In this document: one piece after another, positions 7,173-16,136 of the stretch | How the letters are laid out: every line of letters starts with the position of its first letter | How positions within the stretch are numbered: position 1 is the first letter of the stretch | Source of the DNA: Alphaproteobacteria bacterium | GTDB taxonomy: Bacteria > Pseudomonadota > Alphaproteobacteria > Rhizobiales > Beijerinckiaceae | DNA length: 40,551 bases | Reading direction: 5' to 3' | Assembly (NCBI GenBank): GCA_016869435.1 | Contig: VGEB01000017.1 | Span: forward strand, 1 to 40,551 | Translations under genes and position numbers: made by a program | Notes under the pieces: model-generated | What the model was told of the DNA's origin: nothing | The model's input: only the letters and a program-made list of their open reading frames with translations | Database searches by the model: none

Positions 7173-10100
7173 TCAGTCGCGTGACTTCAAGTTGCGCGTT
7201 TGCGCCAATTTGTCGCGATCAAGCTCGTCAAATTCTTCAAGCGACAACAGGGTGGCGTCGCCGCCCGATGAAGCGGTGTTGATCGTCAGCGTCGTCTCCT
7301 GAAGGAATCGCAAAAGGTAATCCGGCCCGCCGGCCTTCGGTCCGGTGCCGCTCAGGCCAAATCCGCCGAAGGGCTGACTGCCGACGACCGCGCCGATCAT
7401 ATTGCGGTTGACGTAGATATTGCCGGCCGGCGCTTCGCGCCCCAGCGCGCGAATGCGCTGCTCGATGCGCGTATGCATGCCGAGCGTGAGCCCATATCCG
7501 CCTTCTTCGATCTCGGCGAGCAATTGCGGCAGGCGCTCCGACCGCCAAGCGACGACATGGAGGACGGGTCCGAAAACTTCCTCCTGCAGGTCTCCGACCC
7601 GCTCGAGCCTGACGATGTGCGGCGCGACGAAAGCTCCCGTCGCGGGCGCGGCGCCGGCGTAGAGAATTCGCCCGGCCGCGCTTTGACGCGCCAGATAGGC
7701 GTCGAGCTTTGTCTTCGCCTCGCCGTCGATCGCTGGGCCGACGTGGGTTCCGATCTCACGCGGATCGCCGACCAGCAGCTCGCGCGCCGCGCCGATCAGC
7801 GTCTTGAGACAGGCGGGCGCGATCTCCTGTTGCAGGCAAAGAAGCCGCAGAGCCGAGCACCGCTGTCCGGCCGACCGGAAGGCGGAGGTCAGAACGTCGT
7901 CGACGACCTGTTCGATCAACGCCGTCGAGTCGACGATCATCGCATTGATGCCGCCCGTTTCGGCGATCAGCGGCGCAATCGCGCCGTCTCGCCCGGCGAG
8001 CATGCGGTTGATCCGATGCGCGACCTCAACCGAGCCGGTGAAGACGACGCCCGCTGTCAGCGGATCGGCGACAAGCGCGGCGCCGATCGCGCCGTCGCCG
8101 GGAGCGAATTGCATCGCGTCGTTCGAAACGCCCGCTTCGCGCAGCAGTTCGATCGCGGCTGCCGCGACGAGCGGCGTCTGCTCGGCCGGCTTGGCGACGA
8201 CGGCATTTCCGGCGACGAGCGCCGCTGCGACTTGGCCGATGAATATCGCCAGCGGAAAATTCCAGGGCGAGATGCAAACGAAGACGCCGCGTCCGTGGCG
8301 ACGCAGGACATTGGCTTCGCCGGTCGGGCCCGGCAGCGGCGCGTCGGCGCAGGCGATCCGCGCCTGGCCGGCGTAGTAGCGGCAAAGATCAGCCGCTTCG
8401 CGCACTTCCGCGAGCGCGTCGTCGAGAGTCTTGCCGCCCTCGTCTTGCAGCAGGGCGATCAGGGGGCCGCGCCGCGCCTCGATGAGATCGGCTGCACGTT
8501 CGATGATCCGCGCCCGCGTTTCGAACGGTTTGCGCCCCCATGCAGAAAAACCGCGCGCCGCGGCGGCCAGCGCGGCATGCGCCGCAGTTTCATCCGCCTC
8601 GACGACGTGACCGACGACGGCGCCGTCGATCGGCGACAGGACGGGACGCGCGGCCATGCGCGTCTCGACGCTCGGGCGCGCGCTAGGCGATGGAAAAGGC
8701 CTCCGCGTCTCCGCGATCAGCGCCGCAAGCGCAGTCCGATCGCCGAACTCCACGCCTTTGGAATTAGCGCGAAGCGGCAGATAGATTTCGCTCGGCGCTG
8801 GCAGACGTGGATGGCGCGCGCGATCTGGCGCGCCGAGCGTTTCGTATGGGTCGGCGACGAGCGCACTTTCCGGCGTGTCCGGATCGGCGGCGCGCGCGAC
8901 GAAAGAGGAATTGGCGCCGTTCTCGATCAAGCGTCGCACGAGATAAGCGAGCAGATCGCGGTGCGGGCCGACCGGCGCATAGACGCGGACCGCCGCGTCG
9001 CTCATTTCGGCGAGCGACTCGTAAAGCTGTTCGCCCATGCCGTGCAGTCGCTGAAACTCGAAGTCGCGCCGCTCGCCCGCCATCGTCAGAACGGCGGCGA
9101 CGCTGCGGGCGTTATGGGTGGCGAATTGGGGGAAAAGACGCGGTTGGGCGAAGAGCCGCGCGGCGCAGGCGTCGAAATTGAGATCGGTCATCGCCTTGCG
9201 CGTGAACACGGGATAGTCGGCGAGGCCGCGCTCTTGCGCCCGCTTAATTTCGCTGTCCCAGTAGGCGCCCTTGACGAGCCGAACCATGAGTCGCCGACGA
9301 CAAACGTCGGCGAGCGACGCGACGTAGTCGATCACGGCCCCAGCGCGCTTCTGATAGGCCTGCACGGCGAGGCCAAATCCGTCCCAGCCGGAGAGCGACG
9401 GGTCCGCGATGACGCTGGCGAAGATATCTAGCGAAAGCTCGAGGCGATCCGCTTCTTCCGCGTCGATCGTGAAAGCGAGGTCACGATCTTTGGCGAGGCG
9501 CGCGAGATCGAGGATGCGGGGCGGCAATTCCCGCAATACCCGATCGCGCGAAATCGGCTCATAGCGAGGGTGCAGCCCCGACAGCTTGATGGAAATTCCG
9601 GGGCGCGCCGGCAGCCGCGCCATCCCCGCCGAGTCGCCGATGGCGCGGATCGCGTGGGCGTAGGCCTCAAAATAGCGCTGGGCGTCTTCGGCGGTCCGGG
9701 CCCCTTCGCCGAGCATGTCATAGGAAAAGCGTTCGCGCCGTCCATCGGCGCGTCGGATCGCGGCTTCGATGGTCTCGCCAAAAACGAAATGGGCGCCCAT
9801 CAGCCGCATCGCCTGACGGGCGGCGGTCCGCAGCGCCGGCGCGCCAAGACGACGCGCAAGATCGGCGACGAGCCCGCGAGCCTCGGTTACGTCGACGATG
9901 CGCGCCGAAATCCCCAGAGCGAAAGCGCAGGCCTGAACCAGCAGCGCATCGCTTGAGGATTCGTGATGAGAAAAATCGCCTTCGACGAGCTTATCGGCGA
10001 GGAGCCGGTCAGCGGTGGCGTCGTCGGGAACGCGGAGCAGCGCCTCGGCGAGCGCCATCACCGCGAGTCCCTCCCGCGATGACAGGGAGAATTCGTGGAG

Positions 10101-10289
10101 AAAGTCTTCGACGCCGCCGATGAGATCGCGCCTGGCGCGAATGCCGCGCACGAGCGCCAGCGCGGTTTTGTCGGTCGCCTGCGATGTGGCGGCGTCAGGA
10201 CGCGACTTGAGGAAAGCCTCGGCGAAGCTCTCGTCGGGCGGCGCGTAAGGCGCCGCAAAAGGCCCGGGCCGATCGTCTATTCGATTCAT
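7173..10289 (-). CDS. putA: Bifunctional proline dehydrogenase / L-glutamate gamma-semialdehyde dehydrogenase PutA
   Basis: A 1038-residue enzyme that oxidises proline to glutamate in two steps with substrate channelling. The FAD-binding PRODH barrel is in the first half, with ISIKLSGLHPRYEP, FTIDAEEADRLELSLD and MVRLVKGAYWDSEIKRAQ. The aldehyde dehydrogenase half has FVCISPWNFPLAIFIGQVAA, the glutamate in PLIAETGGINAMIVD, and the catalytic Cys811 in SAGQRCSALRLL. The end LQEEVFGPVLHVV to FGGFGLSGTGPKAGGPDYL is typical. There is no N-terminal ribbon-helix-helix DNA-binding domain and no long C-terminal extension, so it is a short type-A PutA that does not repress its own gene. It sits 34 bases after the small cysteine-rich gene. 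Confidence 0.96.
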   Translation of the reverse strand: MNRIDDRPGPFAAPYAPPDESFAEAFLKSRPDAATSQATDKTALALVRGIRARRDLIGGVEDFLHEFSLSSREGLAVMALAEALLRVPDDATADRLLADKLVEGDFSHHESSSDALLVQACAFALGISARIVDVTEARGLVADLARRLGAPALRTAARQAMRLMGAHFVFGETIEAAIRRADGRRERFSYDMLGEGARTAEDAQRYFEAYAHAIRAIGDSAGMARLPARPGISIKLSGLHPRYEPISRDRVLRELPPRILDLARLAKDRDLAFTIDAEEADRLELSLDIFASVIADPSLSGWDGFGLAVQAYQKRAGAVIDYVASLADVCRRRLMVRLVKGAYWDSEIKRAQERGLADYPVFTRKAMTDLNFDACAARLFAQPRLFPQFATHNARSVAAVLTMAGERRDFEFQRLHGMGEQLYESLAEMSDAAVRVYAPVGPHRDLLAYLVRRLIENGANSSFVARAADPDTPESALVADPYETLGAPDRARHPRLPAPSEIYLPLRANSKGVEFGDRTALAALIAETRRPFPSPSARPSVETRMAARPVLSPIDGAVVGHVVEADETAAHAALAAAARGFSAWGRKPFETRARIIERAADLIEARRGPLIALLQDEGGKTLDDALAEVREAADLCRYYAGQARIACADAPLPGPTGEANVLRRHGRGVFVCISPWNFPLAIFIGQVAAALVAGNAVVAKPAEQTPLVAAAAIELLREAGVSNDAMQFAPGDGAIGAALVADPLTAGVVFTGSVEVAHRINRMLAGRDGAIAPLIAETGGINAMIVDSTALIEQVVDDVLTSAFRSAGQRCSALRLLCLQQEIAPACLKTLIGAARELLVGDPREIGTHVGPAIDGEAKTKLDAYLARQSAAGRILYAGAAPATGAFVAPHIVRLERVGDLQEEVFGPVLHVVAWRSERLPQLLAEIEEGGYGLTLGMHTRIEQRIRALGREAPAGNIYVNRNMIGAVVGSQPFGGFGLSGTGPKAGGPDYLLRFLQETTLTINTASSGGDATLLSLEEFDELDRDKLAQTRNLKSRD

Positions 10290-10323
10290 TTGTCATGGAT
10301 GCGACCGCGCCCGAAGGCCTCGA

Positions 10324-10539
10324 TCAGATCTTGTCGCCTTCCGATCCCGGCCGGGCGCAGCGCCATTTGGTGACGGTCAGTTGCGGATGTTCGCCGCACC
10401 ACTGAGCGATATATGGCATCGCCTGCATCATGCAATTGTTAGTCGAGCCCGTGGCGGATTCGAGAACGATCTTGCGTTCGTCGCAGGCGGCGGGCTGGGC
10501 CAGCGTGCACACCGTCAGTATGAGTTCGACGAAATTCAT
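10324..10539 (-). CDS. Small cysteine-rich protein of unknown function
   Basis: A 71-residue protein starting at ATG 10539, eight codons inside the longest frame, because AAGGAGA stands at ideal distance before it. The first 20 residues are hydrophobic (MNFVELILTVCTLAQPAACD) and could be an uncleaved or weak signal segment. Four further features are CNNM-like spacing NNCMMQAM, YIAQWCGEHP, TVTKWRCARPG, and five cysteines overall, which would suit disulfides in the periplasm. I do not recognise a named family, although similar small proteins occur in Hyphomicrobiales. It lies between fhcC and putA on the same strand and could be transcribed with either. Confidence 0.65.
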   Translation of the reverse strand: MNFVELILTVCTLAQPAACDERKIVLESATGSTNNCMMQAMPYIAQWCGEHPQLTVTKWRCARPGSEGDKI

Positions 10540-10569
10540 CGCGATCTCCTTGCTAGAGCGCAATCTAAG

Positions 10570-10588
10570 CGCCCGCTCGGCGCGGGCG
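10570..10588 (-). terminator. Possible weak terminator after the fhc operon
   Basis: A 7-bp stem pairs CGCCCGC (10570-10576) with GCGGGCG (10582-10588) around a 5-base loop. On the minus strand it is followed only by CTTAGATTG, so the T-run is poor. It lies in the 76-base gap after fhcC and may attenuate rather than stop transcription into the small gene and putA. Confidence 0.35.
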
Positions 10589-10615
10589 TTTGCTTCCTAG
10601 CAAGGGTAATGCCCA

Positions 10616-11425
10616 TCAGTCGGGGGTCAATATCTCGCCCTTGCCATAGACCGCCGTGTCGCCGCCATAGCGGCGGAGCTTGCGTGACAGGAGCGCCGCC
10701 GCCGGGGCGCTGTGGTCTTTCAGGCTGCGCGCCAAAAGCCTAGCGAAAGTCAGCTGATGCGCACCGCAATCGACATAGGTCGAACCGAAACAGCCGCCGC
10801 GCGCGAGCACGATCGAGCCGCGCTTGTTAAGATAGCCGACTCGCCCCTTGCTCTCACCCAAGCAGAAGATCGTGCCGGCGATGACGCGTGCGCCGAGATC
10901 TTCAGCAGCGTCGCCTTCGATGACGATAATGCCGCGGCGCAGCCGATCGCCGGCGCGCGCGCCGGCCTTGCCGCGCACGATGATCCGGCCCCCCGCCATC
11001 CCGGCGAGTTCGCCTGCGAGCGGACCGGCGAGAAAATCGCCGGCGTCGCCCTTGATCTCGATATCGGCGCCCAAATTGCCGGCCGCCGCATGCGGCCCGG
11101 CGCTCCCGGCAACGGTAATCTTGCCGCCCTTCGCGAGACGCCCGCACTGGGCGCCAACGTCGCCTTCGACATGGATTTCGAAGCCGGGCAGAAGTTTCGC
11201 GCCGAGAAGATCGAACCGCGACGAGCCGCCCTCATAACGAACGCTCTTCAGATCGCCCGCGGAAATCTTGAAGAGGTCGCCGACTTTCGTCGAAACGCGC
11301 GTGACGCCGATCTCGATCTCTTCGATCTGCGCAACTGATTTGCCGGCGAGACGATCTGGCGCCAACGCGGAAAGATCGACGCGCTGGGGCGGCTCCTGAC
11401 GAAGCGTGAAGGTAAAGGGCTTCAC
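10616..11425 (-). CDS. fhcC: Formyltransferase/hydrolase complex subunit C (FhcC)
   Basis: A 269-residue homologue of subunit C of archaeal formylmethanofuran dehydrogenase (FmdC/FwdC). In methylotrophs it is the structural subunit of the Fhc complex that makes formate from formyl-H4MPT. It shows a parallel beta-helix with glycine-rich repeats, seen as GDVGAQCGRLAKGGKITVAG, IEIKGDAGDFLAGPLAGELA and IIVIEGDAAEDLGARVIAGT. The start is GTG 11425, overlapping the fhcD stop codon by four bases (GTGA), which couples translation. A longer open frame to 11653 lies in fhcD's shadow and is not the start. It is the last gene of fhcBADC. Confidence 0.95.
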   Translation of the reverse strand: MKPFTFTLRQEPPQRVDLSALAPDRLAGKSVAQIEEIEIGVTRVSTKVGDLFKISAGDLKSVRYEGGSSRFDLLGAKLLPGFEIHVEGDVGAQCGRLAKGGKITVAGSAGPHAAAGNLGADIEIKGDAGDFLAGPLAGELAGMAGGRIIVRGKAGARAGDRLRRGIIVIEGDAAEDLGARVIAGTIFCLGESKGRVGYLNKRGSIVLARGGCFGSTYVDCGAHQLTFARLLARSLKDHSAPAAALLSRKLRRYGGDTAVYGKGEILTPD

Positions 11426-12330
11426 GGCAGCAAATCCTTCAGATGATAATGGAACGGACCGAGCTTGCCGCCGTAATTGCCGGCGCCGACGCGCCTGGCG
11501 CCCTGCTCCGGTCCCATCTCGATGATGGCGCGCAGACCTGCGCGCATCGCCTCGCGCACCGCGTTGTCGGTCAGCCCGTCGATGACGATTTCCAGCACGC
11601 AGCCGATATCGGCGTCGAGCGCGCTTTTGGTCACGCCGCGAAGCGTCGGACAATAGGCGTCGTTGGTCGAAGCGCTCATGCCCTTATATTGCGACCCGAC
11701 CTTCGAACCCGACCGCACGATGCCGCCGGGGAACGGCGCAATCGCGTCGGCGACGCCGTCGATCGCCGAGACCGCAGCCTCGGTGGCGTGCATGGTCTTG
11801 TCCCAATCCGCGCCCATGATCAAAAGATTGCCGCCGCCGACCGACTTTTTGGTCAGGCCAACCTTGCCTTCGCAGAAGAATTCTCCGTCCATCACCGGCA
11901 CGCGCCAGTAACGCCGGCCGTCCACGACCTTGGACATCTGCCATTTGTCGCCGAACTGGCGCACCGCGTCGCCGACCTTGATCTCGAATTCTCCCGCGAC
12001 GGTCGAATAGACCGCCGAGCCCGGGCAGGTCAGCACGCACTGGCCAAGCCGGTTGACGAGCTGTTTCTCGGCGTCCTTCGACGACATGGCGAAGAGCAGC
12101 ACGCGCACGCCGGGACGCCCGTCCGGCGTTTCTTGCGGCGGGACTTCGCGATCGATCCCCGCCTCGCAGCCGCAGCCGATGACCGACGTGGCGAAGCCCG
12201 TCATTGTCAGCCCGGCCTGCCGCGCCCATTTGGCGTTAGGCGCGGTGATCAGAATACCCGTCCCGCTCATCGGGAAGGCTTCAGCGAAATTGTCGTCGAT
12301 CGTTACGCCGTTGCGAACTATATCCGGCAT
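11422..12330 (-). CDS. fhcD: Formylmethanofuran:tetrahydromethanopterin formyltransferase (FhcD)
   Basis: A 302-residue homologue of archaeal Ftr. In the bacterial Fhc complex it moves the formyl group from tetrahydromethanopterin to the methanofuran-type cofactor bound by FhcA. Family signatures are the start IVRNGVTIDDNFAEAFPMSG, TGFATSVIGCGCEAGIDREV, VLTCPGSAVYSTVAG, and the C-terminal RVGAGNYGGKLGPFHYHLKD. The length is normal for Ftr (about 300). The 5' end overlaps fhcA by 13 bases and the 3' end overlaps fhcC by 4, so the complex subunits are tightly coupled. Confidence 0.97.
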   Translation of the reverse strand: MPDIVRNGVTIDDNFAEAFPMSGTGILITAPNAKWARQAGLTMTGFATSVIGCGCEAGIDREVPPQETPDGRPGVRVLLFAMSSKDAEKQLVNRLGQCVLTCPGSAVYSTVAGEFEIKVGDAVRQFGDKWQMSKVVDGRRYWRVPVMDGEFFCEGKVGLTKKSVGGGNLLIMGADWDKTMHATEAAVSAIDGVADAIAPFPGGIVRSGSKVGSQYKGMSASTNDAYCPTLRGVTKSALDADIGCVLEIVIDGLTDNAVREAMRAGLRAIIEMGPEQGARRVGAGNYGGKLGPFHYHLKDLLP

Positions 12331-13955
12331 GGAACCTCCGCAAAGGCGTCCTTGTGCGGCAGCGCGGCGTCGGGCACGTCGAAAATGCTTCGCGGCAGGC
12401 CGTAAAGATCGTCGTAATAGGAATCGAGACGCCCGGTGATCTGGCGATCGTAGCGCGGGCGGATATGCAGCGTCTTGCCGCGCGTGTAATGCGAGACTTC
12501 GCCGTCGCGCACGATGAGATTGCCGTCCTTGAACACATAGGCGGCGCGGCGGAACATGCCAGCGACGTCGCGTCCAGGCTTATAGACGGCGATGTCGGCG
12601 ACGGCGCCGGCGCCGAGCCGGCCGCGGTCTACGAAGCCGAAGAGCTTCGCCGCGCCGGAGCGGCTCATCTGCGCGATCTCATACAGAGTATATTCGCGCG
12701 AGATCGACGGCAGCGTGGTGTGCTCCAGAACGTCAGCCGGCAGGCGCGAGAGATATTGCGCGCGAAGATCGGCGCTCATCAACAGCGCGAACAATTCCGG
12801 ATAGGTCGTGAACGGACCGCCGTTCGGATGGTCGGTGGTGAAGAACACCTGCTCGGGATTTTCAATCAGCAGGAAGAGCTCCAACCCCGCCGCCCATTGA
12901 ACGGCGTTGTAGTAGCTCGAAATCTTATAGACGTAAGGAACGATGCCGCCGCCATTGGCGTCGCCGTCGAAAATCGCGCCCTTTTTCGGGATCGCGCCGG
13001 GCAGGCTGTTGAACTGTTTCAGAACGTCCGACGAAATCGTGACCGTGTCGGAGAACATCACCTGGCCGACGTCGACGGAAACATTTGGATTGGCGTTGAT
13101 CTTCTCAGCGAAGAGCGCGCCGGCCGACGAGAATCCGTTCTTGCCTTCCTTGCCATAGGCGTAGAATTGCACATGGGCGAGATGCAGCGGCAGGCCCTGC
13201 GCGGCGTCGATCGTCGCCAGCGCCGTGTCGATGTTTCCGGCGAGGCCGAGATTGTTCATGTGCAGATGCAGCGGATGAGCGACGCCCACCGCCTGCGTCG
13301 CCTTCTGCAACGCCTGGAAGATCTGGCGCGACGTCAGCCCGTAAAAGGGCACCACGTCGTCAAGCCCGAAGGCGCGCATATTGTCCTTGAAGGCTTCGAC
13401 GCCGCCGGGATTGATGCATTTCAGTCCCAGCGAACGGGTGTTCTCGACGGTCAGCGCGACATAATCGTTGATCGCGCTGTCCTTCTCGCCGTCGCGCAGC
13501 ATGCCGAGCAGAAAATCGTCATTGCCGAGCACGGTGAGCGCGCCCTTGTCGATGATCGGAACGTCGTTGAATTCGAGATGGGTCTGCAAGGCGTGATGCG
13601 GCGCCATCGCCGGCTCGACGACAGTGGTGAAGCCCATCTGCGCATAGAGGCGACCGATCTCATAGCTCGACCATTTCGCGGTCGACAGCGGCGTGCCGGC
13701 GAGCCGCGCGCGAATCGCGCGATGCAGCTCGGGCAACAGCAGTCGCGCCGTGTTCACATTGCCGCCGGCGATGTGGGAATGAATGTCGATCGCGCCCGCC
13801 ATGACGATATGGCCGGAGACGTCGATCTCCTCGTCGGCACTGCGGCCGTCGGGACGCTCGACGATGCGGCCGTTCTCGAACCAGACGTCGCCGATTGCGT
13901 TCTGCCCCGTCGCGGGATCGACGATATGGCCGCCGCGCAAAACTGTCAGCGCCAT
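12318..13955 (-). CDS. fhcA: Formyltransferase/hydrolase complex subunit A (FhcA), amidohydrolase fold
   Basis: A 545-residue homologue of FmdA/FwdA. It is the hydrolase that releases formate from the formylated methanofuran analogue in the cytoplasm. The amidohydrolase metal site begins with DIHSHIAGGNVN (His59, His61). Later metal and active-site segments are LHLHMNNLGLAGN, LPLHLAHVQFYAYG and FFTTDHPNGGPFTTYP, the last carrying the aspartate. The start segment LRGGHIVDPATGQN is typical of composite amidohydrolases. It overlaps fhcB by 10 bases and fhcD by 13 bases. The known structure from Methylorubrum shows FhcA carrying polyglutamylated methanofuran; that detail is family knowledge and not visible here. 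Confidence 0.97.
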   Translation of the reverse strand: MALTVLRGGHIVDPATGQNAIGDVWFENGRIVERPDGRSADEEIDVSGHIVMAGAIDIHSHIAGGNVNTARLLLPELHRAIRARLAGTPLSTAKWSSYEIGRLYAQMGFTTVVEPAMAPHHALQTHLEFNDVPIIDKGALTVLGNDDFLLGMLRDGEKDSAINDYVALTVENTRSLGLKCINPGGVEAFKDNMRAFGLDDVVPFYGLTSRQIFQALQKATQAVGVAHPLHLHMNNLGLAGNIDTALATIDAAQGLPLHLAHVQFYAYGKEGKNGFSSAGALFAEKINANPNVSVDVGQVMFSDTVTISSDVLKQFNSLPGAIPKKGAIFDGDANGGGIVPYVYKISSYYNAVQWAAGLELFLLIENPEQVFFTTDHPNGGPFTTYPELFALLMSADLRAQYLSRLPADVLEHTTLPSISREYTLYEIAQMSRSGAAKLFGFVDRGRLGAGAVADIAVYKPGRDVAGMFRRAAYVFKDGNLIVRDGEVSHYTRGKTLHIRPRYDRQITGRLDSYYDDLYGLPRSIFDVPDAALPHKDAFAEVPCRI

Positions 13956-15046
13956 GCGCCCTCCGAAACTTCCGCCATGATGGAGTCGATCGCCTGCGCG
14001 ACGCTCGGCGCGTCGGTCGGCGCGCTCGCTTTGCGCAGCGTCATACCGCCGGTTTCCTGACTCATCAGCACGGCGTCATGGGTAACGCCGGGCTGACCGA
14101 CTTCGATGAACAGCCCACGCGACGGCGCCGCCTGCGCCGGGGCGAGCGTCACGAGCGGAATATCGGCGCGGGACCAGCTCGGCTTCTCGCCGTCGAAGGC
14201 GGAAATCCACAGCGCCGCATCGGCCTCGCCGCTGTCGACGAGACGCGACGCCTCGAAACGCCACGGGTCGTGCTCCGGATAGCCGCGGCCAAAGCCCGTG
14301 CGCGGTGGAAAGCCCGTCATCCAGCCGGCGGCTTGCGTAACGCCGGAAGCGCCGCTGCGGGCGCCGATGTGAACGCCGGTGAAGCGCGTCGTGGCGTTGA
14401 GATCGATCACCAGACCCTGCATCATCTCGATCGCCAACGGATCAAGCGTCGACGCCGACCAGACGAATACGCCAAAGCGCGCGCTTCTTAAGGTCTCAAC
14501 GAAGCCATCGATGCGGCTGACTTTTTCAGCGTCAAACGCCACGGGCCGTCCGCCGAGTCGGGCGCGCCATGCCGCCAGCACGCCGCAAAGCTCATGTGCG
14601 GAAGCCGGGATGATTTTGGCGCCAGGGACGGCGCGCGCCTCCTCGCCCTCGGGTCCGACCCAGATCACCTTGCGCGGCTGTTCGGCCTGGGCGCCACGGC
14701 ATGGCGTCCGATCGAGCGCAAGCCGCTCAAGCATTCCGGGCCAGGCTTGCGTCAGCCCGGGACCGATAAGCACGACGCAGTCGCTACGAATGCGCGCTTC
14801 ATTCGCCGTCGTGGTGAACATGCCGAAGGAGCGCTTGACGTCGAGATCGGCAAGCATTTCGCGCGACGCCAGATGATCGAAGGCGCCCTTCAGCCGCTCG
14901 GCCAGGAGAATGGCGGCGCGCGCGCCGGCGATGTCGGCGCCGAGGCCGGCGATCAGCGGAAACGCCGCCGCATTTAGAATTTTCGCGGCGTGTCGATAGG
15001 CGTCGTCAAGCGCAATCGCCTTGCCGTCGAGCGTCGCTGTTCCCAT
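13946..15046 (-). CDS. fhcB: Formyltransferase/hydrolase complex subunit B (FhcB)
   Basis: A 366-residue relative of FmdB/FwdB, the molybdopterin subunit of archaeal formylmethanofuran dehydrogenase. The bacterial protein lacks the cysteine motif for an iron-sulfur cluster and the pterin-binding residues. This is the reason the Fhc complex acts as a hydrolase and not as a redox enzyme. Conserved fold pieces are FPLIAGLGADIAGARAAILL, CVVLIGPGLTQAWPGMLERL, FGVFVWSASTLDPLAIEMMQ and HIGARSGASGVTQAAGWMTG. It is the first gene of the minus-strand fhcBADC operon. The gene starts at ATG 15046 and the next gene upstream ends more than 400 bases away, so the operon promoter should lie in that gap. Confidence 0.95.
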   Translation of the reverse strand: MGTATLDGKAIALDDAYRHAAKILNAAAFPLIAGLGADIAGARAAILLAERLKGAFDHLASREMLADLDVKRSFGMFTTTANEARIRSDCVVLIGPGLTQAWPGMLERLALDRTPCRGAQAEQPRKVIWVGPEGEEARAVPGAKIIPASAHELCGVLAAWRARLGGRPVAFDAEKVSRIDGFVETLRSARFGVFVWSASTLDPLAIEMMQGLVIDLNATTRFTGVHIGARSGASGVTQAAGWMTGFPPRTGFGRGYPEHDPWRFEASRLVDSGEADAALWISAFDGEKPSWSRADIPLVTLAPAQAAPSRGLFIEVGQPGVTHDAVLMSQETGGMTLRKASAPTDAPSVAQAIDSIMAEVSEGAWR

Positions 15047-15458
15047 CCCTACCCCGATTTGCGACCTGTCCCGGCCAAGCTTAAAAGCGTATCGGCCAAT
15101 TAGCGCTATCCATTTGTTTTTTAGCGCCTACTCGCCGAGCCGGGCGGCTCCTCCCGCGTTTCGCTATGCCTAGCAGCCGTCACGTCGCCTGTCGAGACGT
15201 CGGGCTGCGGCATTTGCATCGCAGCTGCTGGCGAAAATCCGCAAGGGTCGACGAATGGTTGGGGCGCGGCGCGCGCCGGTCGTCCCGGCGCTTTGCCGGT
15301 CGCGAAGGGATTGCGCGTTGAAGCCAATTTTTTGCAGAGACTTCTGGGCCCAGACCCGGCGTCGTTCCGAAGACTTTCAGAAAACCCAAAGGCCCAGGAA
15401 ACCCCCGGGCCTTTGGCGTCGATGACGATTCGAGTGGCGAGCGGGCTCGCCCGTTGGG
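15047..15458. other. Intergenic region upstream of fhcB
   Basis: It is the expected site of the fhc operon promoter, but I could not define boxes with confidence. It contains a terminator hairpin at 15386-15416. Two overlapping minus-strand frames of about 68 codons (15121-15389) have proline- and arginine-rich products and no convincing ribosome-binding site. I treat them as non-coding, although a decayed gene is possible. Confidence 0.45.
15386..15416 (-). terminator. Terminator of the peptidoglycan-binding protein gene
   Basis: A 10-bp stem pairs CCAAAGGCCC (15386-15395) with GGGCCTTTGG (15407-15416) around an 11-base loop. On the minus strand it runs into GTTTTCTG. It lies about 40 bases past the stop codon of the minus-strand gene at 15459, which fits transcription termination of that gene and shields fhcB from read-through. 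Confidence 0.7.
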
Positions 15459-15914
15459 TCAGCTCTTCAGAGCCGCCCAGGTTCTGATTCCGACGACGCC
15501 GTCAACCAGTAACGGCTTGTTCTCGAAATCCTTATGCCCCTGCTGGAATGCTTTGACCGCAGCCTCGGTTTTTGAGCCGAAATCGCTGTCTATCGGGCCC
15601 GGGTCGGAGCCCGCCAGCTTGAGGAGTTCTTGGAGGAGTTTCACGGCCGGGCCGTGTGCGCCCTTCTTGAGCTGTTCGGGATCGAGCCTGAACCAGGTTT
15701 TCGGACCCACGACGCCGTCTACAGCTAAAGGAAACGACAACGTGAGGGGCTTCGGTGGGTGACGATCCGTTTGGTAGGCCTTGACCGCGGCCTCGGTCTT
15801 CTGACCGAAATCGCCGTCGATTGCGCCGGGATCGTAGCCTCGCTGCTTGAGACGCGTCTGAGCCAGTTTTACCGCGTCGCCATGAGACCCCTTTTTAATA
15901 GTCGGATGAGCCAT
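15459..15914 (-). CDS. Protein of two peptidoglycan-binding (PG_binding_1) repeats
   Basis: A 151-residue protein consisting almost wholly of two copies of the three-helix PG_binding_1 domain. Repeat 1 reads KKGSHGDAVKLAQTRLKQRG, with IDGDFGQKTEAAVKAYQ and VDGVVGPKTW. Repeat 2 reads KKGAHGPAVKLLQELLKLAG, with IDSDFGSKTEAAVKAFQ and VDGVVGIRTW. Such domains usually target a hydrolase to the cell wall, but no catalytic domain and no signal peptide are present here. The two copies are closely similar, suggesting internal duplication. ATAGGAGT lies before the ATG and a terminator follows, so it is a single-gene unit. How it reaches peptidoglycan, if it does, is unclear. Confidence 0.85.
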   Translation of the reverse strand: MAHPTIKKGSHGDAVKLAQTRLKQRGYDPGAIDGDFGQKTEAAVKAYQTDRHPPKPLTLSFPLAVDGVVGPKTWFRLDPEQLKKGAHGPAVKLLQELLKLAGSDPGPIDSDFGSKTEAAVKAFQQGHKDFENKPLLVDGVVGIRTWAALKS

Positions 15915-16136
15915 TGAATACTCCTATTATTAACGGCGGCGCTCTACGCGCCAAAAAAACACCTTCCAATGCGCCTACCTCGAGCAATAAAAGCGACGAA
16001 CAAAAAGTAGACGATGCAAGGCGCAAAAAATTATCTAATTTCGGTGACTTGGAAGTCAAGCCCTCGCCATGGCGGCAAGTTGCGCGCACCCCCATTTGCG
16101 CAGTGGCGATGATCATGATAAATGCTGCGCCGAGCT

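Noticed and set aside
7473-9431. 652-codon plus-strand frame opposite putA
   Set aside because: Low-complexity product, fully antisense to a certain enzyme gene.
12354-14060. 568-codon plus-strand frame opposite fhcA
   Set aside because: Antisense shadow; the minus strand encodes a complete, conserved FhcA.
15121-15389. Two overlapping minus-strand frames of about 68 codons upstream of fhcB
   Set aside because: Pro/Arg-rich with no ribosome-binding site; at most a decayed gene.
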